The notes: generated from the sequence alone by a model not told the origin. Counted from the stretch's first letter, positions 23,342-34,218 are shown. The stretch: DNA of 64,000 nucleotides from Fulvia fulva (GCF_020509005.1 NC_063017.1:4588001-4652000); one strand, 5' to 3'. Translations and numbers: made by a program.

Positions 23342-26300
23342 TTACTTTCGTCCTTCGTGCGCCTTCTTTGCATCACGCTGAAGGATCTCGAAATCGCCCG
23401 TCATCTCGCACATGCCACGGAAAATGCCACCGTTGGTGTTGAGGAGGTCGAAGGGATCGCCGTATTCTTTGACCTCACCTTGATCGAGCACGAGGACTTT
23501 GTCGTAGTCGATGATGGTCTGCAATCTATGTGCGATGGTGATGGTGGTATTCTTGATCTCACGGATCGTCTCTTGGATCTTAGAGTCGGTGGCGTAGTCG
23601 ATTGAGGCTGTGGCTTCGTCCATCAGGAGCACTTTCGGTGCCTTGAGCATTGCTCGCGCCAGGCATAGGAGTTGGCGCTGTCCTTGAGAGAGGTTAGAGC
23701 CGTGCTCAGCAACGGGTGAGTTGAGATTGCGGAAGAGGTTTTTGTTCTCCAGGGCTGTAGGACTTGTGGGACTTGCTGGCACTGGTGTGGTCTTGGAGGT
23801 CGGTGATTGCTTCTTCGTGTCGAGAACCGGTGATCCTCTTCTTGACTTGATGTCGCCTAATGGTGTTTCTGGTCGCGAAGGTGCAGCTGATGGCACAGTC
23901 GACGTCGCGGATCCAACAAGCTGTACTCCTCGCAGGGCGGTGAAGATCTCTTCATCGGTGAAGAGACCAAAGGGGTCCAAGTTGCTTCGGATAGTGCCGG
24001 TGAAGAGTGTCGGATCTTGAGGCACCATGACGATGTTCTCACGAAGATCTTGCAGGCCGATGAGGCCAATATCAACACCATCGATCAGAATCTTGCCTTC
24101 CTCAGCTTCAAGAGCGCGGAAGAGCGCGAGTGCAAGGGAACTTTTGCCAGCACCTGTCCTGCCAACGATGCCGACCTTTTCGCCCGGCAGTATCTTGAAC
24201 GTGAGCTGCTTGAGCACAAAATCAAAGTCACTTCGATACCTCGTGCTGTAACCGATGAACTCGACAGAACCTTGACTTGGCCAATTGGCTTCGGGACGGT
24301 TCTCGGGCACGATTGGCGCAGCTTCCTGTTCGACATCAAGATACTCCTTGACACGCTCGACAGCGTTCATGTTCTGCTCGTTACTCGCATAGAGTCGAAC
24401 GAACCACAACACATTCTCTGTGAACGTGACAGCATAAGTCATGGCCAGACCAGCCGCACCAGCATCGATGCGACCAACACTGAGGATGACGAAAACGCCA
24501 GTGAAGAAGGAGACCAAAGCGCCGACGACATCGACGCGCAACGCGAGCCATCGATTGGCCGCCCAAAGGTAGATGAATGGCCGCGAGTGGGTATTGACCT
24601 TGTGCAGATTCTCGCGAATGAAGCGACGCTCATCGCCGTATGCGCGAATCGTCGTCATACCAGACAGTGTTTCTCCAAATTGCTGGTATAGCGGACTGCG
24701 CTGCACTGACTCCAAGCGCTTCAGGTCTCGCGATGAGCTGATGTACACTTTGCCGATGATGAAGTATAGTATGCTGATGAAGACGCCTGCGATCAGGAAA
24801 GCAGGTGTGATGACCGAGATCAAGATGACGATAGTCAATATCGAGAACAGACAGTGGACAACACCGACAGCAACAGGAGCAATCTCCTGGTCGACGGCTT
24901 CAACGTCCTTGGAGAAGCGATTCATGATCTGACCAAGCGGTGTGGAGTCGAAGAACCGGAACCTGGCGTGGGTCACGCGCTCCATGAGTTGCCTGTGGAT
25001 CCTCCTCGATGCTGCGAGGGAGCCACCAAAAAGGACACCTTCGCGGAACAAGGTCACCGCCATATAAGCGATGCCGAGGACCGCGTAGACTCCAAGATAG
25101 TAGCCGACATCCACTTCTGAGTTCATAACCTTGAATGAAGTGAAGTCCTTGACCTGCTGGCTCCAGAGGCCACTCCAGATGCATGATCCACTCCTCATAC
25201 AGTTGGCTGAGCTTGTGATGCCATGGACGTGGGTTACTTGGGAGCCATGACGGGCGACATCTGCGGCGAGATATTCTGTTCTAGTGTATGCATTGGCCCA
25301 TTGCCGGATCCAGACATTTGTGGCGACCTGTGATAGCTGCTGCAGGGCGAAGCACAACGCAGCCAGCAGCCAGTAGAAGACGCCGCCCATGTTACCAAGG
25401 TACATCTTAATGATCGAAAGCTTGATAGCACCTGTCGCCTTCTTCTCGTCGTATGCAGCTGTCTCGTCTGTAGTGTTGTTCATGCCTGGGATGTCTTTCG
25501 AGATCGCCTTCGATAGTGGTTCGCCGGTGGGTATGCCATTAGTTTCTGTATCTCTCCGCGTCGAAGTGCCATTAGCATTGCCATTCGACAGATGATCAAC
25601 CATGGGCTCATCACCACCGACGTCGGAAGGCACCCGCGATGGTAGTACGGACGTTGGTCTGGATGGTGCCAGCTCGAATTTCGAGACATCTTCTGCAAGC
25701 TTGCCAGAGTGGATGACCTCAGTGGCTGTACCTTGTGCTGCGACTCGACCATTCTCGAGGACCACTGCAAACTCCGCCCGTGGCAGACAAAGGGCTGCAT
25801 TGTGAGTGACCAGTATACAGGTCCTGTTGTACATGAGTGGTCCCATCAGCGCCTTGTCGAAGATCCATTTGGCAGTATGCGAGTCAACTGCACTGAGCAC
25901 GTCGTCTAGCAGAATGTGGCGAGCATCGCAATAGAGTGCTCTTGCAAGACTTATTCGTTGTTTCTGACCTCCCGAGAGTGTGACACCCTTTTCACCGACG
26001 AGTGTCTGATCGCCTGCGTCCAGGATTTCCAGATCTCGCTGCAAAGAGCAAGCGACAATCACATTCTTGTACCTCTTGGCATCGAATCTGCTGGCAAAGA
26101 CAATGTTCTCCTTGATGGTACCATTGACGAGCCAAGCTTGCTGCGCGCAGTATGCAACCGATTCTGTCAGGCCAGTTTCCGGATCTCGCTTGACTTCTTC
26201 TCTGCTGCGACCACCCGGTAAGAAGACAGCGCCGTCCAGTAACGTCATCTCGCCAAGGAGAGCCATCAACAGAGAAGTCTTGCCACTTCCTGTAGGACCG

Positions 26301-28579
26301 ATAATCACGTTCAGCTGACCAACCTTGAAGTACATATCAAGATCCATCATCTTAAAGTCATCACTGTCTTGGCTACCCCAGCTGAATGTGCCATTCTCGA
26401 AGCCGATCAAAGGGTCGCCATCCTCGTCAAGCTCGTCACTCCGAAGTTGCTTGTACTTGTTCGTCTCCGGCTCATTCAGGTACTCTTCGACACGATCGAC
26501 CGAGACTTTCGATTCCTGCACGTGAGCGACCATGTCCGCCAACTGATCTAGCGGTATTCGCAGCAGACTAAACAACGATAGCGCTGTGAACGCAACGGAC
26601 GGAACAAGGTCCTTCTTCTCGACGAGGGTGTAGACCAGGAACGTGAGGAACGTGATAACGATCGGGGCGCCGGACCAGATGGTAGCTGCCACGGCCCAGA
26701 TAATGTATCGGTACCTCAAGTGCTTGAGCTCAGTCACTCGCTTCTCCTCGACCAAGCCAAGAAAGCGCTGCTCCCACGCAAAGTACTTGATGATGCGTAC
26801 GTTTGTCAAGACTTCGTTGGTAGTATGGATTCGTGCATCGGTGGCGGCCAAAATCTTCTTCTGTACTGAGGTAAACTGCTTGGCAATGTACATGTTGACC
26901 GGAAGCAGGAGACCCATCATGGCAATACCAACGATACTGCTGTTGCCAAGAAAGAGGTATAGCAGCACGATAGCGAGGACAAATTGCGCTGGTGTCTCGG
27001 CCCACAAGAAGTGCAGATAAGCGCTAATTTCCGACACTTTGAAGGAGTCGACAGCCATGAGGTTGATGATGGCGCCGGACGTGACTTGCGAGTCATCCAC
27101 TGGCGAGGCATCGGTGCTGCCAGCAGGAGCTCCATTGTCGCCAGCTTTGTCCTTCTTTCGCTTTCCAATGCCGGTAATGCGCTTGATCAAACCCTGCTTC
27201 GGCTCGTCCCTGATGGACTTCTTCTCTTCTTGGCCAAGGACCTTGTCGGCTGCTGCAGCCGCACGTCGACGCAGCGCCTTAGCATAGATTTCGCCGATGA
27301 TGATCGCACGAAGTCGGATGCAGATCTTACGTCCGATCCACAGGGCCTGTCCGCTGGAGATGGCATTGATCACGCCAGAAACAAACAGCAAGATCACGTA
27401 GAGCCAAGCGGCATTGCGAGGGGTCTGTGTCGGCTCCTCCACGTACTCCAGGATGACTTTTAGCAGAAGTGTCGGCACGAATGTGACCACTCCTGAGATG
27501 CCTGCCCACAGCGCCTGCGCGATCAGCTCTTTCTTAAAGTACTTGAGCAGATGCCAGGCCAAGATGTTGGTCTTCTTCAGCTGTCTGTAATCCGCCAGAA
27601 TGGCTGCAGCTTTATCCTTGGGCATGAGATTCCAGACATCCTTCATCTCAAAGGCGTTCCTGTAGCCGTGCCAGACGATCTCGTCACACCAGCCAAAAGT
27701 GATGAGCGACAAGACGCTAGCGAGTGGCTCCTTCGATGGCAGGATGTCACCCTCGTACTCCAGCTCCACAGCTTTGTTGCCCTTCCGTGATGTCAGAGCA
27801 ATGATGGCGAGAAGCGTAGTCAGAGCGAAGTGGGTGCTCATCAGAGCCTCTGACTGCTTCGATCGAGGGTGTATGATCTCGGATCGGAAGAGCATGACCA
27901 CAAACAGCCATTGGAAGCAGTAGAGGAACGCTGTGTGGTACCACAGCTTTGGGAAGGACCATCTTGAATGTGCTGAGAACAGTAATAATCTTGATGATGT
28001 CAAAGCCGCGATATATGCCCACACCGTGATGTTCGCAAGTGCTGCGAGCTGGCCCTTATTGCCCCAAGCATGTAGTACGTATGCCGCCACTTGCACGCCC
28101 AGCTCTGCCAACACAGCCAGCTCTTCAATCACAGGTATCACAACTTCTCCTCTTGGTCGATCCAGCGTCAGGACTGAGTAGTCTGTGGCCTTCGTTTTCG
28201 TCAACTGCAGCGCCAGATCCTGGTTGCGCTGCATCTCGTCTTCGCTCGAGTCCTCATCTTCACCATTCGCCTGCTGCGTGGCGCCGTAGCTGCGCGCCCC
28301 ATTCCAGCCATTCTGCTTGAGTTTACTGTACTCGGCGTTCGTTTCTTGTGCTCGTCGTTGGGCGACTCGTATTAGTTGGTATGCTAGGTAGAGCGCTGAT
28401 ATTATGCATGCTATTGCGGGCAGCAGCTCTTGCAGGTATGCTCGTTGGAAACATCGTGAAAAGTCATCGGCATGCCATATTGGCTTGTTGCACGCGCTCA
28501 TCGCAGGCGGCTGCGACTGTGTCTCGATTCGGGGTTGCGCACTGGTGTCGTCCAATCCCACAGCTTCTCGATCAATCAA
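23342..28579 (-). CDS. YBT1: YBT1-type ABC-C transporter, intronless
   Basis: A single uninterrupted frame of 1745 aa. It is an ABC-C full transporter with an N-terminal TMD0. NBD1 has GPTGSGKTS near residue 757 and LSGGQKQR near 865, with a normal H-loop (LVTHN). NBD2 has GRTGAGKSS near 1470 and LSQGQRQL near 1628. A Ser/Pro-rich insert of about 60 residues sits inside NBD2 before the signature, and an insert with KRKKDK lies in TMD1. Both are typical of the fungal YBT1/VMR1/bile-acid-permease branch as I know it. The likely role is vacuolar export of organic anions, bile-acid-like compounds or metal conjugates. The absence of introns contrasts with the eight-exon YCF1-type gene in the same window, which argues against a local duplication. 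The start could also be an internal Met (MSACNKPIW). Confidence 0.9.
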   Translation of the reverse strand: MIDREAVGLDDTSAQPRIETQSQPPAMSACNKPIWHADDFSRCFQRAYLQELLPAIACIISALYLAYQLIRVAQRRAQETNAEYSKLKQNGWNGARSYGATQQANGEDEDSSEDEMQRNQDLALQLTKTKATDYSVLTLDRPRGEVVIPVIEELAVLAELGVQVAAYVLHAWGNKGQLAALANITVWAYIAALTSSRLLLFSAHSRWSFPKLWYHTAFLYCFQWLFVVMLFRSEIIHPRSKQSEALMSTHFALTTLLAIIALTSRKGNKAVELEYEGDILPSKEPLASVLSLITFGWCDEIVWHGYRNAFEMKDVWNLMPKDKAAAILADYRQLKKTNILAWHLLKYFKKELIAQALWAGISGVVTFVPTLLLKVILEYVEEPTQTPRNAAWLYVILLFVSGVINAISSGQALWIGRKICIRLRAIIIGEIYAKALRRRAAAAADKVLGQEEKKSIRDEPKQGLIKRITGIGKRKKDKAGDNGAPAGSTDASPVDDSQVTSGAIINLMAVDSFKVSEISAYLHFLWAETPAQFVLAIVLLYLFLGNSSIVGIAMMGLLLPVNMYIAKQFTSVQKKILAATDARIHTTNEVLTNVRIIKYFAWEQRFLGLVEEKRVTELKHLRYRYIIWAVAATIWSGAPIVITFLTFLVYTLVEKKDLVPSVAFTALSLFSLLRIPLDQLADMVAHVQESKVSVDRVEEYLNEPETNKYKQLRSDELDEDGDPLIGFENGTFSWGSQDSDDFKMMDLDMYFKVGQLNVIIGPTGSGKTSLLMALLGEMTLLDGAVFLPGGRSREEVKRDPETGLTESVAYCAQQAWLVNGTIKENIVFASRFDAKRYKNVIVACSLQRDLEILDAGDQTLVGEKGVTLSGGQKQRISLARALYCDARHILLDDVLSAVDSHTAKWIFDKALMGPLMYNRTCILVTHNAALCLPRAEFAVVLENGRVAAQGTATEVIHSGKLAEDVSKFELAPSRPTSVLPSRVPSDVGGDEPMVDHLSNGNANGTSTRRDTETNGIPTGEPLSKAISKDIPGMNNTTDETAAYDEKKATGAIKLSIIKMYLGNMGGVFYWLLAALCFALQQLSQVATNVWIRQWANAYTRTEYLAADVARHGSQVTHVHGITSSANCMRSGSCIWSGLWSQQVKDFTSFKVMNSEVDVGYYLGVYAVLGIAYMAVTLFREGVLFGGSLAASRRIHRQLMERVTHARFRFFDSTPLGQIMNRFSKDVEAVDQEIAPVAVGVVHCLFSILTIVILISVITPAFLIAGVFISILYFIIGKVYISSSRDLKRLESVQRSPLYQQFGETLSGMTTIRAYGDERRFIRENLHKVNTHSRPFIYLWAANRWLALRVDVVGALVSFFTGVFVILSVGRIDAGAAGLAMTYAVTFTENVLWFVRLYASNEQNMNAVERVKEYLDVEQEAAPIVPENRPEANWPSQGSVEFIGYSTRYRSDFDFVLKQLTFKILPGEKVGIVGRTGAGKSSLALALFRALEAEEGKILIDGVDIGLIGLQDLRENIVMVPQDPTLFTGTIRSNLDPFGLFTDEEIFTALRGVQLVGSATSTVPSAAPSRPETPLGDIKSRRGSPVLDTKKQSPTSKTTPVPASPTSPTALENKNLFRNLNSPVAEHGSNLSQGQRQLLCLARAMLKAPKVLLMDEATASIDYATDSKIQETIREIKNTTITIAHRLQTIIDYDKVLVLDQGEVKEYGDPFDLLNTNGGIFRGMCEMTGDFEILQRDAKKAHEGRK

Positions 28580-29476
28580 TTAATCCGTGAGGCCGTCATC
28601 GAGTGGAGGGCGGAGAGTGTGTGGTGGGAAAGAGCGGAGGGTAGGCGAAGTGTCACGGGCAAACAAGCGTTCCCTGCGCAGTGAAGAAAGCAGCAATTCG
28701 TTTAAAGTGGCGGCGAGCAAGCACCCAGCACCGCAGATGCGTGCAGAGAGACACGAGATGATGCCAGACACACACTAGTCAGCGGCTCGTACGGGCACGA
28801 AAGTCATGAGCTGCCGAACGGCCGCACCAGCAATGCAGGTGACGAGCACTGTAGTGTGAAAGTGGATGCCTCAGGCAAGGCCCCACAGCACGTTCGGGAA
28901 CTCAATTTCTCGCGATAGGCAGATATCGCTTTCTTCGCGACATGTAGGGTACGCTACTGTACTACATACTGGCATCAACCATTCACGTGCCATTACAACG
29001 CTGTCAACAACGTCGCAGTACCATGTCCCAGCACGTCGCCTGGCAAATTGCATCCACAGTGCCGTCTCCGCAGGTAAGCTGTGACTCAACTTCCGCCCGC
29101 CTCAACGAAGACATCGTGCTTCCGTGCCAGGATGAAGCTCTACACCGCATCCGGCAGGTCGGTCGGTCTGCAAGCTCCGCATTGACAGGCATATTCACGT
29201 GCCAATGGCCACTCTGCTCGTATCGAACACTGCACTCGTGCTGCTCCCGTTTGTAAGCACTGCATTGCACTGCATATGCACGTTGTATACATCGTCGTTC
29301 TGTTATTGAAACAATGTAGACCCGGGCTTTCCACGTCTCATCAGGAACACCCGTTGAACTTCCTCGCTGCCCGAGCGCCTGGCTGGAGGCCATCCCAGCC
29401 ATGACTTGTGTGTTTCACGCTAGCTCATTGGTCGTGGCATGACAACCGCAATCTGTGCTTCTCCGTACTCCAGCAT
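28580..29476. other. intergenic region
   Basis: Promoter region of the YBT1-type gene (minus strand, start at 28579) and the downstream flank of NDUFA12. No gene is supported. Short overlapping frames on both strands look like noise. Confidence 0.5.
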
Positions 29477-30274
29477 TCATCTTGGTGCTGCAACGGGTGT
29501 CCAAGGCGCATACTTGTTCTTGGTGCTACAAATATATAATTAGCAGGAGACACTGAACAGAAAGATGGCGGGAATACTCACGTGTTGAACGGCTTGTACG
29601 CGCTTCGCGATGCAGTCATGCCTGGAACGTGCTCTTTTGGTTCCCAAGGACGGATTGCACGTTGTAGGAGCTTGTCCTCGGACGGTGCTTTGTCGACCAT
29701 GTAGGACATCCAGGCGTGCCTGTTGATGTTAGCATTTCCTGCTTGAAATCTGTGCCACATCTCAAGACACACCAGCCTGGCTCTATCTGTGACCTGTCCT
29801 CTCATCAGTATCTTGTCTGGCCTCTGAGCAGAGACAAGTGCTTTACTCACGGGTCATATTCATGATCTTTGTAGTCGACCCATCTTGTTCGCACTGCATA
29901 TCTTCTCAGCAATCTGACCGTTCTCGGTCTTGCCACAACACGTACATGGCAGCTCCTCTTCTAAGTTCTCAAAGTACTTGTTGCCGTATCTGTCAATGCC
30001 CACGAGAGCACCGCGCTTGGTGTCACCTGTACCGTCTCAGCGTCCATCACGACTATTGTCCATATTCCTTGCTGTACCTTGGTACTATTCACAGGGTCAG
30101 TGATTCGTTCTGTGGCAGTCATCGATCGCGCGTGTGGTGGGTGGTGCTCGTACATGAAGCTGGTGACCGTATTCCTGTCTCCTGTTAGCGCAATCCGCTG
30201 AAGTCACACACAACTAGATGTACCTTCAAGCCAATACTCCGCAGATTGCGAAGCGTTCTCAGTATCGTCGACAT
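29477..30274 (-). CDS. NDUFA12: complex I subunit NDUFA12 (B17.2), eight exons
   Basis: Minus-strand exons are 30274-30224, 30174-30154, 30084-30078, 30026-29946, 29893-29851, 29793-29773, 29719-29582 and 29525-29477. All phases fit, giving 136 aa. Introns are 49-69 bases with GT...AG ends. The product starts MSTILRTLRNLRSIGLK and contains GNKYFENLEEELPLRTRWVD, DPSQIEPGWHAWMSYM and a C-terminal YAPWTPVAAPR, the hallmarks of the fungal 13.4-kDa/NDUFA12 subunit of mitochondrial NADH:ubiquinone oxidoreductase. Exon 3 is only 7 bases (TACCAAG) and exons 2 and 6 are 21 bases each. The 7-base exon is the least certain piece. Without it the conserved spacing before GDTKRG is lost or the frame is broken. 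The gene is head-to-head with PGS1. Confidence 0.85.
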
Positions 30275-30439
30275 GTTTGCTGTGGGTGTCTTGCGACTCA
30301 ACGGCGAGGGCGAAGTGCTGCTTGATTACGCCGGGCTCGAGGTGGCCATTGGTCAATCGGCAAGATCCGGAGCCCCACTCATGTCTCCCTTCGAAACACA
30401 CTTCACGCAACGCCTTCTTTCACAGACAATGCCCTTCAG
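30275..30439. promoter_or_regulatory. 165-base divergent promoter, NDUFA12/PGS1
   Basis: The start codons of NDUFA12 (minus, 30274) and PGS1 (plus, 30440) are separated by only 165 bases, so both genes must share this stretch for promoters and leaders. Both products are mitochondrial. No binding motif is claimed. Confidence 0.6.
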
Positions 30440-32118
30440 ATGATCACAAGACGCGCCTCACCGTGCTTGAGGCTAGCAAGACACATCAGGTCTCCAGCAA
30501 AGACGCGTCAATATGCCAGCTTCCAGATGCGACGCGCCAGCACGTCGTCCGCTGGCACAACCGCAACACCACAGTCTACAGCATCTCAGCTTGGCATGAT
30601 CACGAACGAGCTTGACAGATTGTCACCCCAATTTGACATACCAGCGGAGTCCATAGAGATACTGCGGTCGCCGACCGACTTCTACGAGACGCTAAAGGTA
30701 GCTGACCTTTTCCGATCCACGAGCCAGAGCTGACCATAGCATAGTAGGCAAAAATCAGAAATGCCAAACGTCGTATATACCTGTCCACGCTATACATAGG
30801 CTCCAAAGAGCATGAGCTTGTAAGTCTGACAAGCAATCTCATTTCGACCGTCGACTGATTGATGACCAAGATCGACACCCTCCGAGAGGCACTCAAAGCG
30901 AACCCTGACCTGAAGGTATCACTCCTCACAGACTATCTACGAGGCACACGAGAGGCGCCGAAGCCATCATGTGCAAGTTTGCTTGCTTCTTTGATCGATG
31001 ACTTTGGCCCAGAGCGGGTCGAAGTACGGTTGTACCACACACCGAATCTTACAGGCAGGCGGAAATCGATCATCCCGAAGCGCATCAATGAGGGCTGGGG
31101 TCTGCAGCATATGAAGCTATACGGAATCGACGATGAGATAATCATGTCCGGAGCGAACTTATCAAACGACTACTTCACGAATCGCCAAGATCGATACCAT
31201 ATCTTCAAGTCGAAGGCAATAACTGACTGGTTTGGCAATTTGTATGGCTCCGTGGCCAGCTTGAGCTACCGTGTCTTGCCTTCTGACAAGGAAGAGAGTG
31301 GTTTCACTGCACTCTGGCCGGAGACAAACATCCAGCCTGCTCCTCTCGATGATCCGAAACGCTTCATCGAGGCCGCTACGAAGACCTTGCAGCAGTACAC
31401 CGAGCTGCCACCAATGTCTGCGGCCTCTCAGAGCGGCGATACCCAGGTATATCCGCTTGTTCAGCTGACACCGCTACTGAAACCAGACACCTCAACGGAG
31501 CTGCCAGCACTGACTGGCATTCTCCGCAAACTCGGCACTCCGGGGTTTGCAGGGTCGAAGTGGACGTTCACTGCAGGCTACTTCAACATGACTCCAGAAG
31601 TGCGCCAACTCCTGCTACAATCCAAGCCATCGTCAGCCACTGTAGTAGCAGCGTCGCCATGGGCCAATGGCTTCTATGGTAGCAAAGGCGTCAGTGGCAT
31701 GCTGCCTGCTGCGTACACTTACCTAGCTCGCCGCTTCCTGGATGCCGTTGCTCGCGAAGGACTGAGCAAGCAAATCTCCGTGAAGGAGTGGCGTAAAGGC
31801 ACCGTCAACGAGCCTGGAGGTTGGACTTATCATGCGAAGGGGATTTGGCTCACCTTACCAGGTCAAGAACATCCATGTATCAGCTTGATCGGAAGCTCGA
31901 ACTACACGAAGCGCAGCTACTCCTTAGACCTCGAAGCCAACACGCTGATCGTCACGAAGAACCCTGACCTCCAGCGACGGTTGGGTGAAGAGGAGAAATG
32001 GCTGCAAGAGTATGCGACACCCATGACTCGCGACGACTACGCCAAGACAGAGCGCCGAGTGGGTTTGCATGTACGACTAGCGATGTGGATCGTAACATTA
32101 GTTGGAGGAGCATTGTGA
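30440..32118 (+). CDS. PGS1: phosphatidylglycerophosphate synthase
   Basis: Exons 30440-30697, 30748-30819 and 30871-32118 give 525 aa. The N-terminus (MITRRASPCLRLARHIRSPA) is Arg/Ser-rich and amphipathic, like a mitochondrial presequence. Exon 2 encodes AKIRNAKRRIYLSTLYIGSK, a conserved strand of the phospholipase D fold. Two HKD-like motifs are visible: HMKLYGIDDEIIMSGANLSN and HAKGIWL followed by GSSNYTKRS. PGS1 joins CDP-diacylglycerol and glycerol-3-phosphate to make phosphatidylglycerophosphate, the committed step to cardiolipin in mitochondria. The frame ends in a hydrophobic tail (AMWIVTLVGGAL). Its neighbour NDUFA12 is transcribed divergently and is also mitochondrial. Confidence 0.9.
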
Positions 32119-32490
32119 GAGTATGGTGGAACTTGTATAGTAAGCCGTTTCGCTCTCGTAATTCTCGGTGTCGCCGATTTCAAGGACCCCGACATGGGCA
32201 ATGTGGTCCCCCTTACTGCATGATCTTGCTGAGAAACAAAACCTAAATCTTGTCCGAACCTCAAGACCCTGCCCTCAGCTTATCGGTGAGGCATGAGAGT
32301 TACCATGCTTATTGGTGAGGCATGGAAGTTCCCATCCTCCTCACGACAAGGCCCCTCTCCAACGACCTCTCGTCTCCGCCGCCGTGTTGGTGAGAGGCAT
32401 CATCTCCTTGGACACGAACATAGACGTCCAGCTCCTTGCTCAACAAGAGCCCCTCACACGAATATACTCCGCGCCCACCGACCATCACCT
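32119..32490. other. intergenic region between convergent genes
   Basis: 3' flanks of PGS1 (plus) and the coiled-coil protein gene (minus). Two near-copies of a segment with GGTGAGGCATG lie at 32285-32325. Nothing else is supported. Confidence 0.5.
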
Positions 32491-33275
32491 CTAACAGCCA
32501 CTCTCCCCCTTCTCACCGAAAAGTCCCCCAAACACACTCGGCTGCCGGCTCGGCCCTGTCATTCTCGGTCCTCCATACGCTCCTCCCGCCACTGGCTCAT
32601 CGCCTCCCTCCAGATCGTCGACACGCATGTGCAGCTCTTCTACCTTTGTGTTCACTTCGCTGACTGCTTTCTGGGTCTTGGCGGCGTGGTCTGTGAAAGA
32701 GGCATCGACGTGTCGACATAAGGCGGCGTTCTCGTTCTTGAGGTCGCGGAGCTCGGCTTGGAGATGCTGGAACTCGGAGCGTTCTTGTAAGCGCGAGGCT
32801 TTGAGGGTGGTGACTTGTTTTGCGAGGTCGATTAGGGGGCGGAGGAAGAGGGAGTCGAGGTTGGTGAGGAGGGGTTTGGCTTGGGAGAGGGCGGTTGTGA
32901 AGTCGGCTGGGATGGGTTAGTTGCTTGGAGTGTGAGAATCAGGTGCAGATGATGCTTACCTTGTGGATCGAGATCAGGAGGTGGCGGCTGGAGTGCAGCT
33001 GGAACTCCGTTACGCTGGGCACGGGCTTGTTTACTAAACAGGCCAGGTTGCGGTCGAGGAGCTCGAGCTGGCGTGCGGTCGGGTGTAAGAGGTTGGTAGG
33101 GTGTGTTGATGTCTGTGTTTGTGTTGGCGGAGAGGGGGCCATTTGGTGACCATTGCGGCGGTTCGTTGCCACCGGCAGTGTTGGTGGCAAGAGAGTCGAT
33201 GCGGCGCTTCTTGCCAGGAGTGGCTTGTGGGGAGTATGCCATGTTGCTCGTGCTCATGGTCTTGGGGACCAACAT
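32491..33275 (-). CDS. unknown coiled-coil protein, two exons
   Basis: Minus-strand exons 33275-32960 and 32906-32491 with a 53-base intron (GTAAGC donor, CCCAG acceptor) give 243 aa. The N-terminal half is Pro/Ser-rich with a basic GKKRRID patch that could be a nuclear signal. The C-terminal half is helical and charged (ASRLQERSEFQHLQAELRDL, then EVNTKVEELHMRVDDLEGG) and should form a coiled coil. I do not recognise a family. The start is uncertain: Met codons at 33275, 33257 and 33242 are in frame. The frame is also open upstream (QQPIKKFPTSKT...), so a 5' exon encoding MTDNIPLIDLSDEQ from 33573 may belong to this gene through an intron I could not fix with confidence. Confidence 0.6.
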
Positions 33276-33300
33276 GAGAGTCTTTGATGTTGGGAACTTC

Positions 33301-33573
33301 TTAATCGGTTGCTGGGCGACTTTCCCGCGCCCAAGCTTCGCTTCTAGGCCTCATTGGAAGCTCCTCTTCGCGGCTCACAAGCGACGAACCCTTATCTTGA
33401 GCAAGAAAATGTTCTACCGAGCTCGGGACTCGGAAGCCAGTTGCCGTAACGTGAGCGATAGGGCTCAACGGCTTCTTGGAACTAGACTCGACTTCATCCT
33501 GCCAATTCTCGCTCTCGCGACTGTCATTGTGTTGCTCGTCGGAAAGGTCGATGAGTGGGATGTTGTCCGTCAT
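33301..33573 (-). CDS. possible 5' exon or separate small protein
   Basis: An open frame of 90 codons beginning MTDNIPLIDLSDEQHNDSRE, acidic then Ser/Lys-rich. It ends 25 bases upstream of the coiled-coil frame. One possible splice (donor GTGAGC after DKGSSL, acceptor GATTAAG) would join it in phase to KFPTSKTLMLVPKTMSTSN of the next gene. It may therefore be the true N-terminus of that gene rather than an independent one. Confidence 0.35.
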   Translation of the reverse strand: MTDNIPLIDLSDEQHNDSRESENWQDEVESSSKKPLSPIAHVTATGFRVPSSVEHFLAQDKGSSLVSREEELPMRPRSEAWARESRPATD

Positions 33574-34218
33574 AGTTGCAGAATATAGTTGATGGTGGTC
33601 GAAGGTTGATTGTGGTAGTATGATGGCTGCGACTCGAGTTGCTGAGCTGTGGAAGTGCTTAAGAAGTGATTTACACATCACACGACACCATCACGATGTG
33701 CGCGAGACGTGCACTTATTCACTCATACCATGATCAGATCTCGCTGTCGCGATGCGTTGTCGCCTAGGACAGCAGCAGCATCACTTGACGCATTGCCGAT
33801 TTGCACATGCTTGGACTTACGCTCACTACACCCGGCATATGCCTATGTAGATATTTTGAGTGCTCTATTGTAGCCACAAGATAGCGATGCGACTCAAGAG
33901 CATACGCCTCGACACTTTGGGGGCTATGACATATCATGATGTTCGCGGGGCCCATCTCCTCACAGCATTCACGCGCATGCTCTTGGCGTCGTCCGGGCTA
34001 AACCGAGAATTGCCGCAGCGGGATGTTCCACGGCCGCACACAAAATCTCTTCTCGAGCGAATACATTTCGACTTCCACACACAACACCAACCACACACTC
34101 TTTTGCTGTTCGATACACTCGTTGTACAAGGCTACTCTCTTGGTTCCCCTTCCACGCTCGTTCCAGCACAGCATTCGCATCGCACATACCTTCACCACCA
34201 GCCAGGACGTCAGCAAGC
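33574..34218. other. intergenic, upstream of the repeat-protein gene
   Basis: Divergent upstream region. The part from 34040 to 34200 is CT/CA-rich, as expected of a fungal 5' leader. No gene is supported. Confidence 0.5.
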
